Positions 53,922 through 62,109 of a DNA stretch of 64,000 nucleotides are shown one piece after another. The position numbers and the translations under genes were made by a program. The stretch lies in contig NZ_CP094970.1 of assembly GCF_025790165.1 (NCBI RefSeq), positions 372,001 to 436,000 on the forward strand, in the 5' to 3' direction. Below the pieces are notes generated by a model. The model had not been told where the DNA came from. It did not search any database and was given only the letters and a program-made list of their open reading frames with translations. The stretch comes from Solicola gregarius. Its GTDB lineage: Bacteria > Actinomycetota > Actinomycetes > Propionibacteriales > Nocardioidaceae. Every line of letters starts with the position of its first letter. The first letter of the stretch is position 1.

Positions 53922-54517
53922 GCAGGCGGACGACCGGGATCATCACGGCAGTCGTCCTGATCCTGCTCGGCGCGGCGGCCGGTTACGGCATCAACAACGT
54001 GCTCGCGACACGCGCCCCCGAACAGGGCCTGTCCGAGGCGCAGGTCGGCACCGTGGTGACGAAGCTGATCACCGCCCGCAACGACGAGCTGCTGTCGCCG
54101 GATCCGAGCAGCGAGGACGACGAGGACGCTGAGGAGGACGAGGAGGAGCCGTCGGCGGCCGCCGACCTGCTGGAGGGCCGCTCGTCCGGTGGCATCACGA
54201 TGTCGCAGGGTGCGATCACGGCCGAGAAGCAGACGTACCGCCTCATCCGCGAGCACAAACGCGACCTCGAGCAGCAGGGCACGGTCTACTTCGAGGCGGA
54301 CCTCGACGTCGAGGTCGGGTCGCTGACGATCAACGAGGGCACCGCGATCGCCATCGTCGAGGAGACGTCCACGTACTCGGGCGAACGCGTCGGCAAGGAG
54401 CTCGAGGTCGAGCAGAACGTCGAGCGGGTCGTCTCGCTCACCCGCGTCGGCGGCAACTGGATCATGCGGTCCATGCGCACGATGAGCGGCAAGGACGCCC
54501 CGGAGAACGGTCTCTGA
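53918..54517 (+). CDS. Membrane-anchored acidic protein, unknown function
   Basis: A 199-residue protein with one N-terminal membrane helix (GIITAVVLILLGAAAGYGINNV), a low-complexity acidic linker (SSEDDEDAEEDEEEPS) and an extracytoplasmic domain with alternating beta strands (GTVYFEADLDVEVGSLTINEGTAIAIVEE) resembling Mce-associated or NTF2-like periplasmic domains. It is translationally coupled to glgE by an ATGA overlap; the functional link is unknown. Confidence 0.72.
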   Translation: MSRRTTGIITAVVLILLGAAAGYGINNVLATRAPEQGLSEAQVGTVVTKLITARNDELLSPDPSSEDDEDAEEDEEEPSAAADLLEGRSSGGITMSQGAITAEKQTYRLIREHKRDLEQQGTVYFEADLDVEVGSLTINEGTAIAIVEETSTYSGERVGKELEVEQNVERVVSLTRVGGNWIMRSMRTMSGKDAPENGL

Positions 54518-54534
54518 GCAAGGGCGTCCGCCGA

Positions 54535-56043
54535 TCAGAGAGCGTGCTTGCCGTGCGACCCGACCGGAGTGCCCATGCCGATCCGGCCCGCCAGCGCGCT
54601 GTGCGAGCGCCCGTAGGCCAGGTAGATCACCAGGCCGATCGCCATCCAGATGACGAATCGGATCCAGGTCTCACCGGTGACGTTGAGGCTCAGCCAGACG
54701 ATCGCGACGGCGGCCAGCAAAGGTACGACCGGCACACCCGGCACCCGGAAGCCCCGCTCGATGTCGGGCTGCGTACGGCGGAGCACGAGCACCCCGACCG
54801 AGCACGAGAAGAACGCGAAGAACGCGCCGAGCACGAGCATCTGCTCGAGCTCACCGATCTTCGGGAACATCGCGACAACGGTGGCCGCGAGCCCGGCGAT
54901 GATCGAGCCGTTCGTCGGTGTCGAGTAGCGCCTGCTCACCCGGCCCAGCAGGCCGGGGAGCAGACCGTCGCGGCCCATCGAGAACAGCACCCGGCTCTGC
55001 GCGATCAGGACGACCATGATGACCGTGGTGAACGCGACGAGCCCACCGACGCTGATCACCTTGGCCGCCCACCCGACACCGGCGGCCGAGAACGCGTCGG
55101 ACACCGGAGCAGCGGTGGCGAGCTCGTTGTACGGCCGCATCCCGACCAGCACGGCCGCCATCGCGACGTACAGCACGGTGACGAACGCGATCGAGATGAG
55201 CATCGCCCGCGGCACGCTGCGCCGGGGCTCCTTGGCATCCTCGGCGGCCGTCGAGATCAGGTCGAACCCGATGTAGCTGAACGCGATGACGGCGGTCGCC
55301 GCGAACACACCGGCGATGCCGTACGACGTGTCGGTGCCGGTCAGCGACGACCAGACCGTGCCGGCGTCGCCGACGGTCTGCGCGTCCGGGATGAAGGGCG
55401 TGTAGTTGTCGGTGTCGATGTAGGAGAACCCGACGCCGATGACGAGCAGGATGACCAGGACCTTGATCAGCACCGCGATCGACAGGACGCCCGCCGAGAG
55501 CTTGGTCCCGGTGGCGACCAGGATCGTCAGGACGATCAGGACGATCGGTGCGACCAGGTTGAGGGTGCTGTCGGCCTGCGAGTGATCGAGCACGAAGCTC
55601 GGGAGGCTGACGTCGAACTCGCCCAGGGTCGCGACGAAGTACGTCGACCACGCCCGCGACAGGATGCTCGCGGCGAGCACCAGCTCCAGGATCAGGGCCC
55701 AGCCGACCAACCAGCCCCAGAGCTCGCCGAACGCGACGTAGGTGAACGTGTACGAGCTGCCCGCGACGGGGATGGTCGACGACAGCTCGGCGTACGACAA
55801 CGCGGCGATGAAGCAGATGGCACCCGCGATCGCGAACGACACGATCACGGCCGGACCGGCGTTGGCCGCGGCCTGCTGACCCGACAGCGAGAAGATCCCG
55901 GCCCCGATCATGACGCCGAGGCCGAGCATCACCAGCTGCGCCGTCCCCAGGATCCGCGGTAGCCGGTGGCGCGCCTCGCTGATGCGCAGCATGGCCATCT
56001 CAACGGGTAGTCGACGCGCAGTCGCTCCAGGCGATTTGGGCAT
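54535..56043 (-). CDS. APC-family (cationic) amino acid permease
   Basis: A 502-residue transporter with 12 or more hydrophobic helices. The first-helix motif GVMIGAGIFSLSG, PAVIVSFAIAGAICFIAALSYAELSSTIP, FSYIGFDLISTAAEDAKEPRRSVPRAM and ALSGRDGLLP-like QSRVLFSMGRDGLLP identify the CAT-type APC family. The substrate is inferred as an amino acid, probably cationic. GAGAGGA precedes the ATG. It lies between glgE and glgB on the opposite strand and interrupts the glycogen cluster. Confidence 0.94.
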   Translation of the reverse strand: MPKSPGATARRLPVEMAMLRISEARHRLPRILGTAQLVMLGLGVMIGAGIFSLSGQQAAANAGPAVIVSFAIAGAICFIAALSYAELSSTIPVAGSSYTFTYVAFGELWGWLVGWALILELVLAASILSRAWSTYFVATLGEFDVSLPSFVLDHSQADSTLNLVAPIVLIVLTILVATGTKLSAGVLSIAVLIKVLVILLVIGVGFSYIDTDNYTPFIPDAQTVGDAGTVWSSLTGTDTSYGIAGVFAATAVIAFSYIGFDLISTAAEDAKEPRRSVPRAMLISIAFVTVLYVAMAAVLVGMRPYNELATAAPVSDAFSAAGVGWAAKVISVGGLVAFTTVIMVVLIAQSRVLFSMGRDGLLPGLLGRVSRRYSTPTNGSIIAGLAATVVAMFPKIGELEQMLVLGAFFAFFSCSVGVLVLRRTQPDIERGFRVPGVPVVPLLAAVAIVWLSLNVTGETWIRFVIWMAIGLVIYLAYGRSHSALAGRIGMGTPVGSHGKHAL

Positions 56044-56216
56044 CTCTGTCCTCTCGCTGTCCGTCGCCGACGTCCCCCGTCGCTCGCGTCGGCGACCATA
56101 ACGTTGGTCAACCTGACTACGGGCGCCGCCTCGGCGACGCCCGTCGTTTGCACTCTGACCGGCGGTGACGGCCCCTGCTCACGCCGCTCGGGTATATGTA
56201 CGTTGCCACAACATTG

Positions 56217-56232
56217 GGTCTGGGGCCAGACC
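56217..56232. promoter_or_regulatory. Inverted repeat upstream of glgB
   Basis: GGTCTGG (56217-56223) and CCAGACC (56226-56232) form a 7-bp dyad with a 2-nt centre between the divergent permease and glgB genes. It is a candidate operator; no regulator can be named. Confidence 0.35.
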
Positions 56233-56290
56233 TTCGGCCGTTCGATACCTTCATGCAACCCGGCGAAATCTCCGTGAAACACTACGCTCC

Positions 56291-58111
56291 GTGGTTCCGA
56301 CGCGTGATCTGCCAGGACTCTGGAACACCCGCGGCGCCCATCCGACACCCGGCGGCACCCGGTTCGCGGTCTGGGCGCCGAACGCCGTGCGGGTGGACGT
56401 CGTCGGCGACTTCAACGGTTGGGGCGACGACCGCACGGCCCTCGAACGCGGCCCCGACGGTGTGTGGCGCGGCGAGGCCCCCGCGCGGCCCGGTGACCGG
56501 TACAAGTACGCGGTCGAGGGCGTCGACGGCGTCCGCCGGCTCAAGGCCGACCCGTTCGCCCAGTGCACCGAGGAGCCGCCCGAGACCGCGTCGGTCGTGT
56601 ACGCCAGCACGTACGACTGGCAGGACTCCGAGTGGCTCGAGCGGCGCGCGTACGCACTGCCGCACGCCGACGCGATGAGCGTCTACGAGGTGCACCTCGG
56701 CTCGTGGCGGCGCGGCCGCACGTACCCTCAGCTGGCCCAGGAGCTCGTCGAGTACGTCACCGACCTGGGCTTCACCCATGTCGAGCTGATGCCGGTGATG
56801 GAGCACCCGTACGGAGGGTCGTGGGGCTACCAGGTCAGCGGCTACTTCGCTCCGACGGCCCGGTTCGGCACCCCCGACGAGTTCCGGGCGCTCGTCGACG
56901 CGTTCCACGGCGCCGGCGTCGGGGTGATCCTCGACTGGGTCCCCGCACACTTCCCGCGCGACGAGTGGGCACTGGCGCGGTTCGACGGCACGCCGCTGTA
57001 CGAGCACGCCGACCCGCGCCGGGGCGAGCACCCCGACTGGGGGACGTACGTCTTCGACTACGGCGACCGGGAGGTGCGCGACTTCCTGATCGCGAGCGCG
57101 CTGTTCTGGCTCGAGGAGTTCCATGCCGACGGCCTGCGCGTCGACGCGGTGGCGTCGATGCTGTATCTCGACTACTCGCGGCCCGATGGCGCGTGGGCGC
57201 CGAACGTACATGGTGGCAAGGAGAATCTCGACGCCGTGCAGTTCCTCCGCGAGCTCAACACGAGCTGTTACGCACGCAACCCCGGCATCGCGATGATCGC
57301 CGAGGAGTCGACGGCGTGGCCCGGCGTGACCCGGCCGGCGCACCTCGGCGGCCTCGGCTTCGGGCTGAAGCAGAACCTCGGCTGGATGCACGACAGCCTC
57401 GGGTACGTCGGCACCGATCCGATCGGCCGCCAGCACGCGCACCATCGGATGACGTTCGCGATGATGTACGCGTACTCCGAGAACTTCATCCTGCCCCTGT
57501 CGCACGACGAGGTGGTGCACGGCAAGGGCTCGTTGCTGGCGCGGATGCCGGGTGACCGGTGGCAGCAGCTCGCCAACCTCCGCGCTCTCCTCGCGTACGT
57601 CTGGGCGCACCCCGGCAAGCAGCTGGTCTTCATGGGCGCCGAGCTCGGCCAGGAGGGCGAATGGTCCGACGACGGCGAGCTCGACTGGGGGCTGCTGGAC
57701 GACCCCGGCCACGCCGGGCTGCGCCGGCTCGTCGGCGACGTCAACGCCGCGTACCGGGAGCATCCGGCGCTGTGGCGGCTCGACCAGGAGCCCGCGGGCT
57801 TCTCCTGGATCGAGGCGAACGACGCCACGGGAAACGTGTTCTCGTTCCTTCGCACCGACGGCGAGGACACGGTCGCATGTGTCGCCAACTTCGCCGGCGT
57901 ACCGCATGAGACGTACCACCTCGGACTGCCGGCGATCGGTGCGTGGACGGAGATCATCAACACCGACGCAGTCGAGTACGGTGGTTCGGGCGTCGGGAAC
58001 CTCGGCACAGTTACGGCCGAGCCGACCAGCATGCACGGACGGGTCGCGTCGGCGCAGCTTCGGCTTCCGCCGCTCGGCGTCCTGTGGCTCCACCGAGAGG
58101 TTGCTTCATGA
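56291..58111 (+). CDS. glgB: 1,4-alpha-glucan branching enzyme GlgB
   Basis: Forms alpha-1,6 branches. From GTG 56291 a 606-residue protein lacking the extra N-terminal domain of long GlgBs: CBM48 ([24 protein letters not shown]), then the GH13_9 barrel with [17 protein letters not shown], nucleophile Asp in [17 protein letters not shown], acid Glu in [14 protein letters not shown] and [15 protein letters not shown]. The true start is uncertain; the frame is open from GTG 56165 but residues before 56291 do not look like the family. The following gene overlaps its stop by 4 nt. Confidence 0.94.
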   Translation: MVPTRDLPGLWNTRGAHPTPGGTRFAVWAPNAVRVDVVGDFNGWGDDRTALERGPDGVWRGEAPARPGDRYKYAVEGVDGVRRLKADPFAQCTEEPPETASVVYASTYDWQDSEWLERRAYALPHADAMSVYEVHLGSWRRGRTYPQLAQELVEYVTDLGFTHVELMPVMEHPYGGSWGYQVSGYFAPTARFGTPDEFRALVDAFHGAGVGVILDWVPAHFPRDEWALARFDGTPLYEHADPRRGEHPDWGTYVFDYGDREVRDFLIASALFWLEEFHADGLRVDAVASMLYLDYSRPDGAWAPNVHGGKENLDAVQFLRELNTSCYARNPGIAMIAEESTAWPGVTRPAHLGGLGFGLKQNLGWMHDSLGYVGTDPIGRQHAHHRMTFAMMYAYSENFILPLSHDEVVHGKGSLLARMPGDRWQQLANLRALLAYVWAHPGKQLVFMGAELGQEGEWSDDGELDWGLLDDPGHAGLRRLVGDVNAAYREHPALWRLDQEPAGFSWIEANDATGNVFSFLRTDGEDTVACVANFAGVPHETYHLGLPAIGAWTEIINTDAVEYGGSGVGNLGTVTAEPTSMHGRVASAQLRLPPLGVLWLHREVAS

Positions 58112-58995
58112 CGGACCCGGCCAAGCCGACGCTCGAGGCCGAGGGCGGCGTCGTGCTGCGCCGCCGGACGCCGTCGGGCGACGACCCGTTGATCGGGTAT
58201 GTCGTCGAGCAGGACGGCGAGCCGGTGGGCGCCGTCGAGGTGCGGCAGGCCGGAGACCGGCGCGGCGAGCTCGCGTGGACGACGTACCCCGCGTACCGCG
58301 GTCGCGGGGTCGCAACGGCGGCCGTCCGCCGGCTGATCGCGTACGCGTTCGACGACCTCGGACTGGCGCGGGTCGAGGCGCGGGTAGCACCCGACAACCG
58401 CGCGGCGCTGCGGGTAGCCGCGCGATCGGGTCTTCGGCTCGAGGGCCGGCTGCGCGCGCACGAGGCGGCTGCGGGTGAGCGCCTCGACCTGATCCTGCTC
58501 GCGCGGCTCGCACACGACCCCGACGTACGCGAGCGCGACGGCTTCATCGGCATCCTGAACTCCAGCCTGCCGCGTAAGCGGGTGATCGCGCAGGGGCTGC
58601 TCCACGACGAGCGCGGCCGCGTCCTGCTGTGCGAGCTGACGTACAAGCGCGAGTGGGACCTCCCCGGTGGCGTCGTCGAGCCCGACGAGTCCCCTGCCGA
58701 CGCGCTCGTCCGGGAGCTGCGCGAGGAGCTCGACATCGAGGTCCGCATCCGCGGGCTGCGCACGGTCAACTGGCTGCCGGCCTGGGCGGGCTGGGACGAC
58801 GCGTGCGTGTTCGTGTTCGACCTCGGTGTCGCCGACTCCTCGCTGACGCAGGCGATGCACCTGCAGCGTACCGAGATCGCCGGCGTCCACTGGTGCGACG
58901 ACGACATCGTCCGCGACCGCGCCACCGCCGTCACCATCGAGCTGCTCGACGCGCTCGCCGCCGGCGCCCCGGCGTACCGCGAGCACGGCCGCTGA
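58108..58995 (+). CDS. GNAT-Nudix fusion protein
   Basis: A 295-residue two-domain enzyme. Residues 1 to about 145 are a GNAT acetyltransferase with the CoA site [20 protein letters not shown] and the end [12 protein letters not shown]. Residues from about 155 on are a Nudix hydrolase with the box [22 protein letters not shown] (GxxxxxExxxxxxxREuxEE), for a nucleoside-diphosphate-linked substrate. ATG 58108 overlaps the glgB stop (ATGA), so it is co-translated with the branching enzyme. The joint function is unknown; a sugar-nucleotide or repair role are both possible. Confidence 0.9.
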   Translation: MTDPAKPTLEAEGGVVLRRRTPSGDDPLIGYVVEQDGEPVGAVEVRQAGDRRGELAWTTYPAYRGRGVATAAVRRLIAYAFDDLGLARVEARVAPDNRAALRVAARSGLRLEGRLRAHEAAAGERLDLILLARLAHDPDVRERDGFIGILNSSLPRKRVIAQGLLHDERGRVLLCELTYKREWDLPGGVVEPDESPADALVRELREELDIEVRIRGLRTVNWLPAWAGWDDACVFVFDLGVADSSLTQAMHLQRTEIAGVHWCDDDIVRDRATAVTIELLDALAAGAPAYREHGR

Positions 58996-59021
58996 GCTCA
59001 GTAGCCGTCGCCGTCGACGAT
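58996..59021. repeat. 26-bp direct repeat, left copy
   Basis: Identical to 60308-60333 (GCTCAGTAGCC...GACGAT) in the same orientation. The right copy is the genuine 3' end of the DUF8094-like gene; this copy stands alone just after the Nudix stop and would encode only its last codons antisense. It abuts the left inverted repeat of the cassette. Confidence 0.95.
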
Positions 59022-59050
59022 GGATGTTTACCATGTAAACATGGTAAACA

Positions 59051-59086
59051 TCCGCCCTGCATGGCGAATTCACCATGCAGGGCGGA
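59051..59086. repeat. Second palindrome inside the cassette left end
   Basis: TCCGCCCTGCATGG (59051-59064) pairs perfectly with CCATGCAGGGCGGA (59073-59086) around an 8-nt loop containing GAATT. It overlaps the end of the terminal palindrome by 3 nt, so two hairpins compete or stack in tandem. Confidence 0.85.
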
Positions 59087-59225
59087 CGACTGCCATGCAA
59101 GGCGTACGGCGACAGGGTAAGGATCCGGAAGTACTCGCGCCACAATGCATCCACAGGGACGCCGACCCTCCACAGTCGGCCCAGCTCCGCCGACGGATTC
59201 GACGGCGCGGCGGCACCTTGCAGGT

Positions 59226-60206
59226 ATGGATGTTCTGACCGCGATCGCCGAATCAAACGGCGGCTACTTCCGCACCTACCAAGCGCTCGAAGCCGGCTAC
59301 CACCCGCGCGATATCCGGCGCGCACTCCGCACCAACGTCGTACGCCGCATTCGGCACGGCACGTACGCGTTCGCGGAGACATGGGACCACCTGCACCCCG
59401 AGGGACGCCACGTCGTCCTGACCAATGCCGTCGTACGCGAGTCCGGCGGAGCCGTAGCGGCATGTTCGGTGAGCGCATGCGCGCTGCGGGGCATGAGCTT
59501 GTGGGGCCACGACCTCTCGCAGGTGCACGTCGTGCGTCTTGACGGCGGCGCGAGCCGGCGGGAGGCAGGTGTCGTCCACCACCGCGCGTCGATCGACGAG
59601 TCCGATATCGAGGTCGTCGACGGAGTCCCGTCGGTCAAGGCTCCCCGCGCCGTATGCGAGGCCGCCACGACGGCGAGTCTCGAGGCCGGGATCGTCCTGT
59701 TCGACTCGGCCCTGCGACTCGGCGCTACCGACGAAGAGTCGCTCGACCGCCAGGCCGCGGCCATGGAGCACTGCCCGGGTACGCGCCAGGTCCGGTTCGG
59801 CATCCTGTTGGCCGACGGCCGGGCCGAGAGCCCGGGCGAGTCTCGCAATCGGTTCCTGTTCTTTCGATTCAACATCCCCGCACCGGATCTCCAGGTGAAG
59901 ATCCGAGCGTCCGACGGCGTGTTGATCGGCATCACGGACTTCGCCTGGGATCTCTACTGCCACGTGGGCGAGTTCGACGGGTTGATCAAGTACCGACGCG
60001 ACGCCTTCGGAGACAGGGCACCCGAACAAGTCGTGACCGACGAGAAGGTGCGCGAGGACGCGATACGCGCCGAGCACAAGGGCATGACGCGCACGATCTG
60101 GGGCGAGCTCGAGAGTCAGGTCGCCAGGCGTACGGCCAACCGTACGAAGGCCGATCTCGAGCGCTCCAGGACGCTGTATACGCGAAATCGGGTCACGATC
60201 GTCTGA
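59226..60206 (+). CDS. AbiEi-type winged-helix protein with PD-(D/E)XK nuclease-like C-terminal domain
   Basis: A 326-residue protein. Residues 1-60 form a winged-helix domain like type IV TA AbiEi antitoxins (LTAIAESNGGYFRTYQALEAG...DIRRALRTNVVRRIRHGTYAF). The middle (60-190) is the AbiEi-like C-domain (VHVVRLDG, VPSVKAPRAVCEAATT). Residues 200-290 resemble Vsr/DUF559-type PD-(D/E)XK folds, with Glu205 (GESRNR), Asp238 (ITDFAW), Glu249/Asp251 (VGEFDG) and Lys255. No cognate AbiEii toxin gene is adjacent. The ATG at 59226 is preceded by GCAGGT. It is the only gene of the palindrome-ended cassette, so it may be cargo or the mobility protein. Confidence 0.82.
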   Translation: MDVLTAIAESNGGYFRTYQALEAGYHPRDIRRALRTNVVRRIRHGTYAFAETWDHLHPEGRHVVLTNAVVRESGGAVAACSVSACALRGMSLWGHDLSQVHVVRLDGGASRREAGVVHHRASIDESDIEVVDGVPSVKAPRAVCEAATTASLEAGIVLFDSALRLGATDEESLDRQAAAMEHCPGTRQVRFGILLADGRAESPGESRNRFLFFRFNIPAPDLQVKIRASDGVLIGITDFAWDLYCHVGEFDGLIKYRRDAFGDRAPEQVVTDEKVREDAIRAEHKGMTRTIWGELESQVARRTANRTKADLERSRTLYTRNRVTIV

Positions 60207-60261
60207 TGGCGTCGACTTTGCACGGCATCCTGCCGCATTGCACGGCATATTCACGATGCAA

Positions 60262-60299
60262 GGTGGATGTTTACCATGTTTACATGGTAAACATCCACC
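60262..60299. repeat. Right terminal palindrome of the cassette
   Basis: Perfect 18-bp arms (GGTGGATGTTTACCATGT, 60262-60279; complement at 60282-60299) with loop TT. It contains the exact inverted copy of the left 33-bp end. It lies 10 nt before the convergent gene's stop region. Confidence 0.92.
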
Positions 60300-60307
60300 G
60301 GCGCGAC

Positions 60308-60333
60308 GCTCAGTAGCCGTCGCCGTCGACGAT
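60308..60333. repeat. 26-bp direct repeat, right copy
   Basis: Identical to 58996-59021. It covers the last seven codons and stop of the DUF8094-like lipoprotein gene. Confidence 0.95.
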
Positions 60334-61284
60334 CCCGCCGTACTGCCCGATCGCATGGGGCTTGCCGTCGCCGGCCTTCGGTACGTAGAGCAGCACCTGG
60401 TGGAAGTAGCGCAGCTCGCCACGGGCGTACAGCTTGCCGCCGAGGAAGGCCTTCTGCGGTGAGCCGTCCGGCCAGTCGACGAAGGCGCCGTCCTTGATCC
60501 GGTACTTCTCCTTGCGGGTGAGGGTGGCGAACACGAGCGCCCCGCCGTCGGCCGTGCGTACGACGTACTTCACCCGCTGCGGCGTCCAGGTCTGGTCGTA
60601 CGTTATCCCCTTGATTCCCGCGAGGTCGCCGTTCACCCGGCGAACCTCCTCGACGAACCCGTCCGTGCCGATCTGGCCTGCCTCGGGCGAGCCGGGCTTC
60701 TCCAGCGCGGTCGCGTACGTCGCGGCGACCGCCGTCGGCGAGGCCACCAACCCGGACGTGTCGCCGGGGGGCAGCGTCTCCAGTGCACCGTGCGAGTCGA
60801 ACCCCAGCTCCGGTAGCGCCTCCTCGGACGTCGTCTCTGGGCTCGCGACGAGCGCCCACTGCATCGCCGCGGCCGGGCGTTCGTACACCTGCACCCGGGT
60901 GAGGCCGCGATCGTCGTCGCGTACGACGGCCAGGAACCACAGCGGGTACGTGCCGAACCGCGGCGAGTACACGTCGAGCACGGTGACGTCGGAGCTGCTC
61001 ACCGCGTCGTTCGGCGCCTGCTCGCCGAGCAGGCGGTGCACCGAGATCGCGCCCGAGTCGATCTGCAGCACGGAGCCGGCCTCGATCGTGGACAGCGGCC
61101 CCGGGTCGAGCAGCTCGTACGCCGTCGCTCGTACGTCGACGTAGCGGTCGAAGATCGTGGCGGCCTCGGACCTGCTCGCGGCGACCTTGGCGGGAGGTTC
61201 GGGATCCTTACGAGCCGGGAGCCCGCACGCGACGAGCGGTACGAGCAAGGCGGCCAGGAGCACGACGAGCCTACGTCGAACCAT
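60310..61284 (-). CDS. DUF8094-like lipoprotein
   Basis: A 324-residue exported lipoprotein: signal peptide MVRRRLVVLLAALLVPLVAC with the lipobox ending at Cys20, then a Pro-rich linker and an all-extracytoplasmic domain (STIEAGSVLQIDSGA, PRFGTYPLWFLAVVRDDDRGLTRVQVYER, GGALVFATLTRKEKYRIKDG, LGQYGG-like IGQYGGIVDGDGY end). I recognise the pattern as DUF8094, function unknown, common in actinobacteria. Its start overlaps the upstream membrane-protein gene by 14 nt, so they are coupled. Confidence 0.85.
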   Translation of the reverse strand: MVRRRLVVLLAALLVPLVACGLPARKDPEPPAKVAASRSEAATIFDRYVDVRATAYELLDPGPLSTIEAGSVLQIDSGAISVHRLLGEQAPNDAVSSSDVTVLDVYSPRFGTYPLWFLAVVRDDDRGLTRVQVYERPAAAMQWALVASPETTSEEALPELGFDSHGALETLPPGDTSGLVASPTAVAATYATALEKPGSPEAGQIGTDGFVEEVRRVNGDLAGIKGITYDQTWTPQRVKYVVRTADGGALVFATLTRKEKYRIKDGAFVDWPDGSPQKAFLGGKLYARGELRYFHQVLLYVPKAGDGKPHAIGQYGGIVDGDGY

Positions 61285-62003
61285 GCTTCTCCCCTGTCAC
61301 GTCGACGATCTCGTACTCGTCGAGCTCGTCGAGCGGTATGAGGTGCTCGTTGCCGTCCTCGTCGAAGTAGACGTAGACGTACCCGGCGTCGTCCACGACG
61401 TCGGAGCGGCCCCGTCCCCGCCAGACCACCACAGCCGCGAGCATCAGTCCGAGCCCGATCGCCGCCGTTCCCAACCCGATCACGAATCCGTCGGGTACGT
61501 GGTACGACGCGGTCACGGTCAACCCAGAGAGGTCACTCGCGCCGACCGCCAGGACGGCGACCGAGACCGTCTCGTCGGGAAGCTCGAACTTCGAGCTCGG
61601 CGCCTCCGATGCCGCTCGCCTGCTCGGTCCACCAGTCGACAGCGAGCGGCGACGCGGGCAGCCATGGACGACCGCTCTGCTTGGAGGTCTCGATGGTCCA
61701 CGGCACGTCGAGCGAGTCGACCCGCACGGCTCGGGTGTCGGCGAGGTAGTCGTCGACATCGACGGAGTTCGCGACGCCGACGAAGACGGGTTTGCGGTCG
61801 GGAACCTCGACATCCAACGTCACCGTCGCGTTCGACCACCTGATCGCGTCGGGCGCCGTCACGACGGCGACCCCGTCGGCCTCGATCCGATGAGGACCGG
61901 TCCTGGCGCGGTCGTCGGTGCCGACCAGGACAGCGAGCGCGACACCGAGGATCGCGATGCACAGGCCGACCAGCGCAAGGACGCCCCCCGCGATCCGCCG
62001 CAT
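61271..62003 (-). pseudogene. Two-helix membrane protein, frameshifted
   Basis: The N-terminal part (from 62003) has a membrane helix IAGGVLALVGLCIAILGVALAVLVG and an extracytoplasmic beta domain (VTLDVEVPDRKPVFVGVANSVDVDDYLADT ... WTEQASG). The C-terminal part, in another frame after about 61570-61610, continues with KFELPDETVSVAVLAVGASDLSG, a second helix VIGLGTAAIGLGLMLAAVVVW and an acidic cytoplasmic tail. One indel rejoins them into a ~243-residue protein. Coupling to the DUF8094-like gene suggests the gene is or was functional; a sequencing error is possible. Confidence 0.7.
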
Positions 62004-62109
62004 CGATGGCCCCTGTCTTGTTCGGCACTGCGTGTTCGGCCCTGGGATCAGGGTACGGCCAGCACGGCGTCACGGCGCGCGAACGACGACAGGTAGCGGC
62101 CGCGCTCGC

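Larger units (their letters stand above)
59021..60297 (+). mobile_element. Palindrome-ended cassette carrying an AbiEi/PD-(D/E)XK gene
   Basis: A 1277-bp segment whose first 33 bp (59021-59053, beginning TGGATGTTTACCATGT) recur exactly as the reverse complement at 60265-60297. Each end is also itself a hairpin: 15-bp arms at 59022-59036/59039-59053 and 18-bp arms at 60262-60279/60282-60299, each with a 2-nt loop. Inward of the ends the similarity continues imperfectly for about 20 bp. It is flanked by 26-bp direct repeats and contains one gene and no recognisable transposase. I do not know a named family with this structure. Confidence 0.7.

Noticed and set aside
60207-60261. Tandem TTGCACGGCAT copies after the AbiEi gene as an attachment site
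   Set aside because: TTGCACGGCAT occurs twice within 30 bp but no integrase is present and there is no matching copy at the other end; it is better treated as part of the cassette's inner end.
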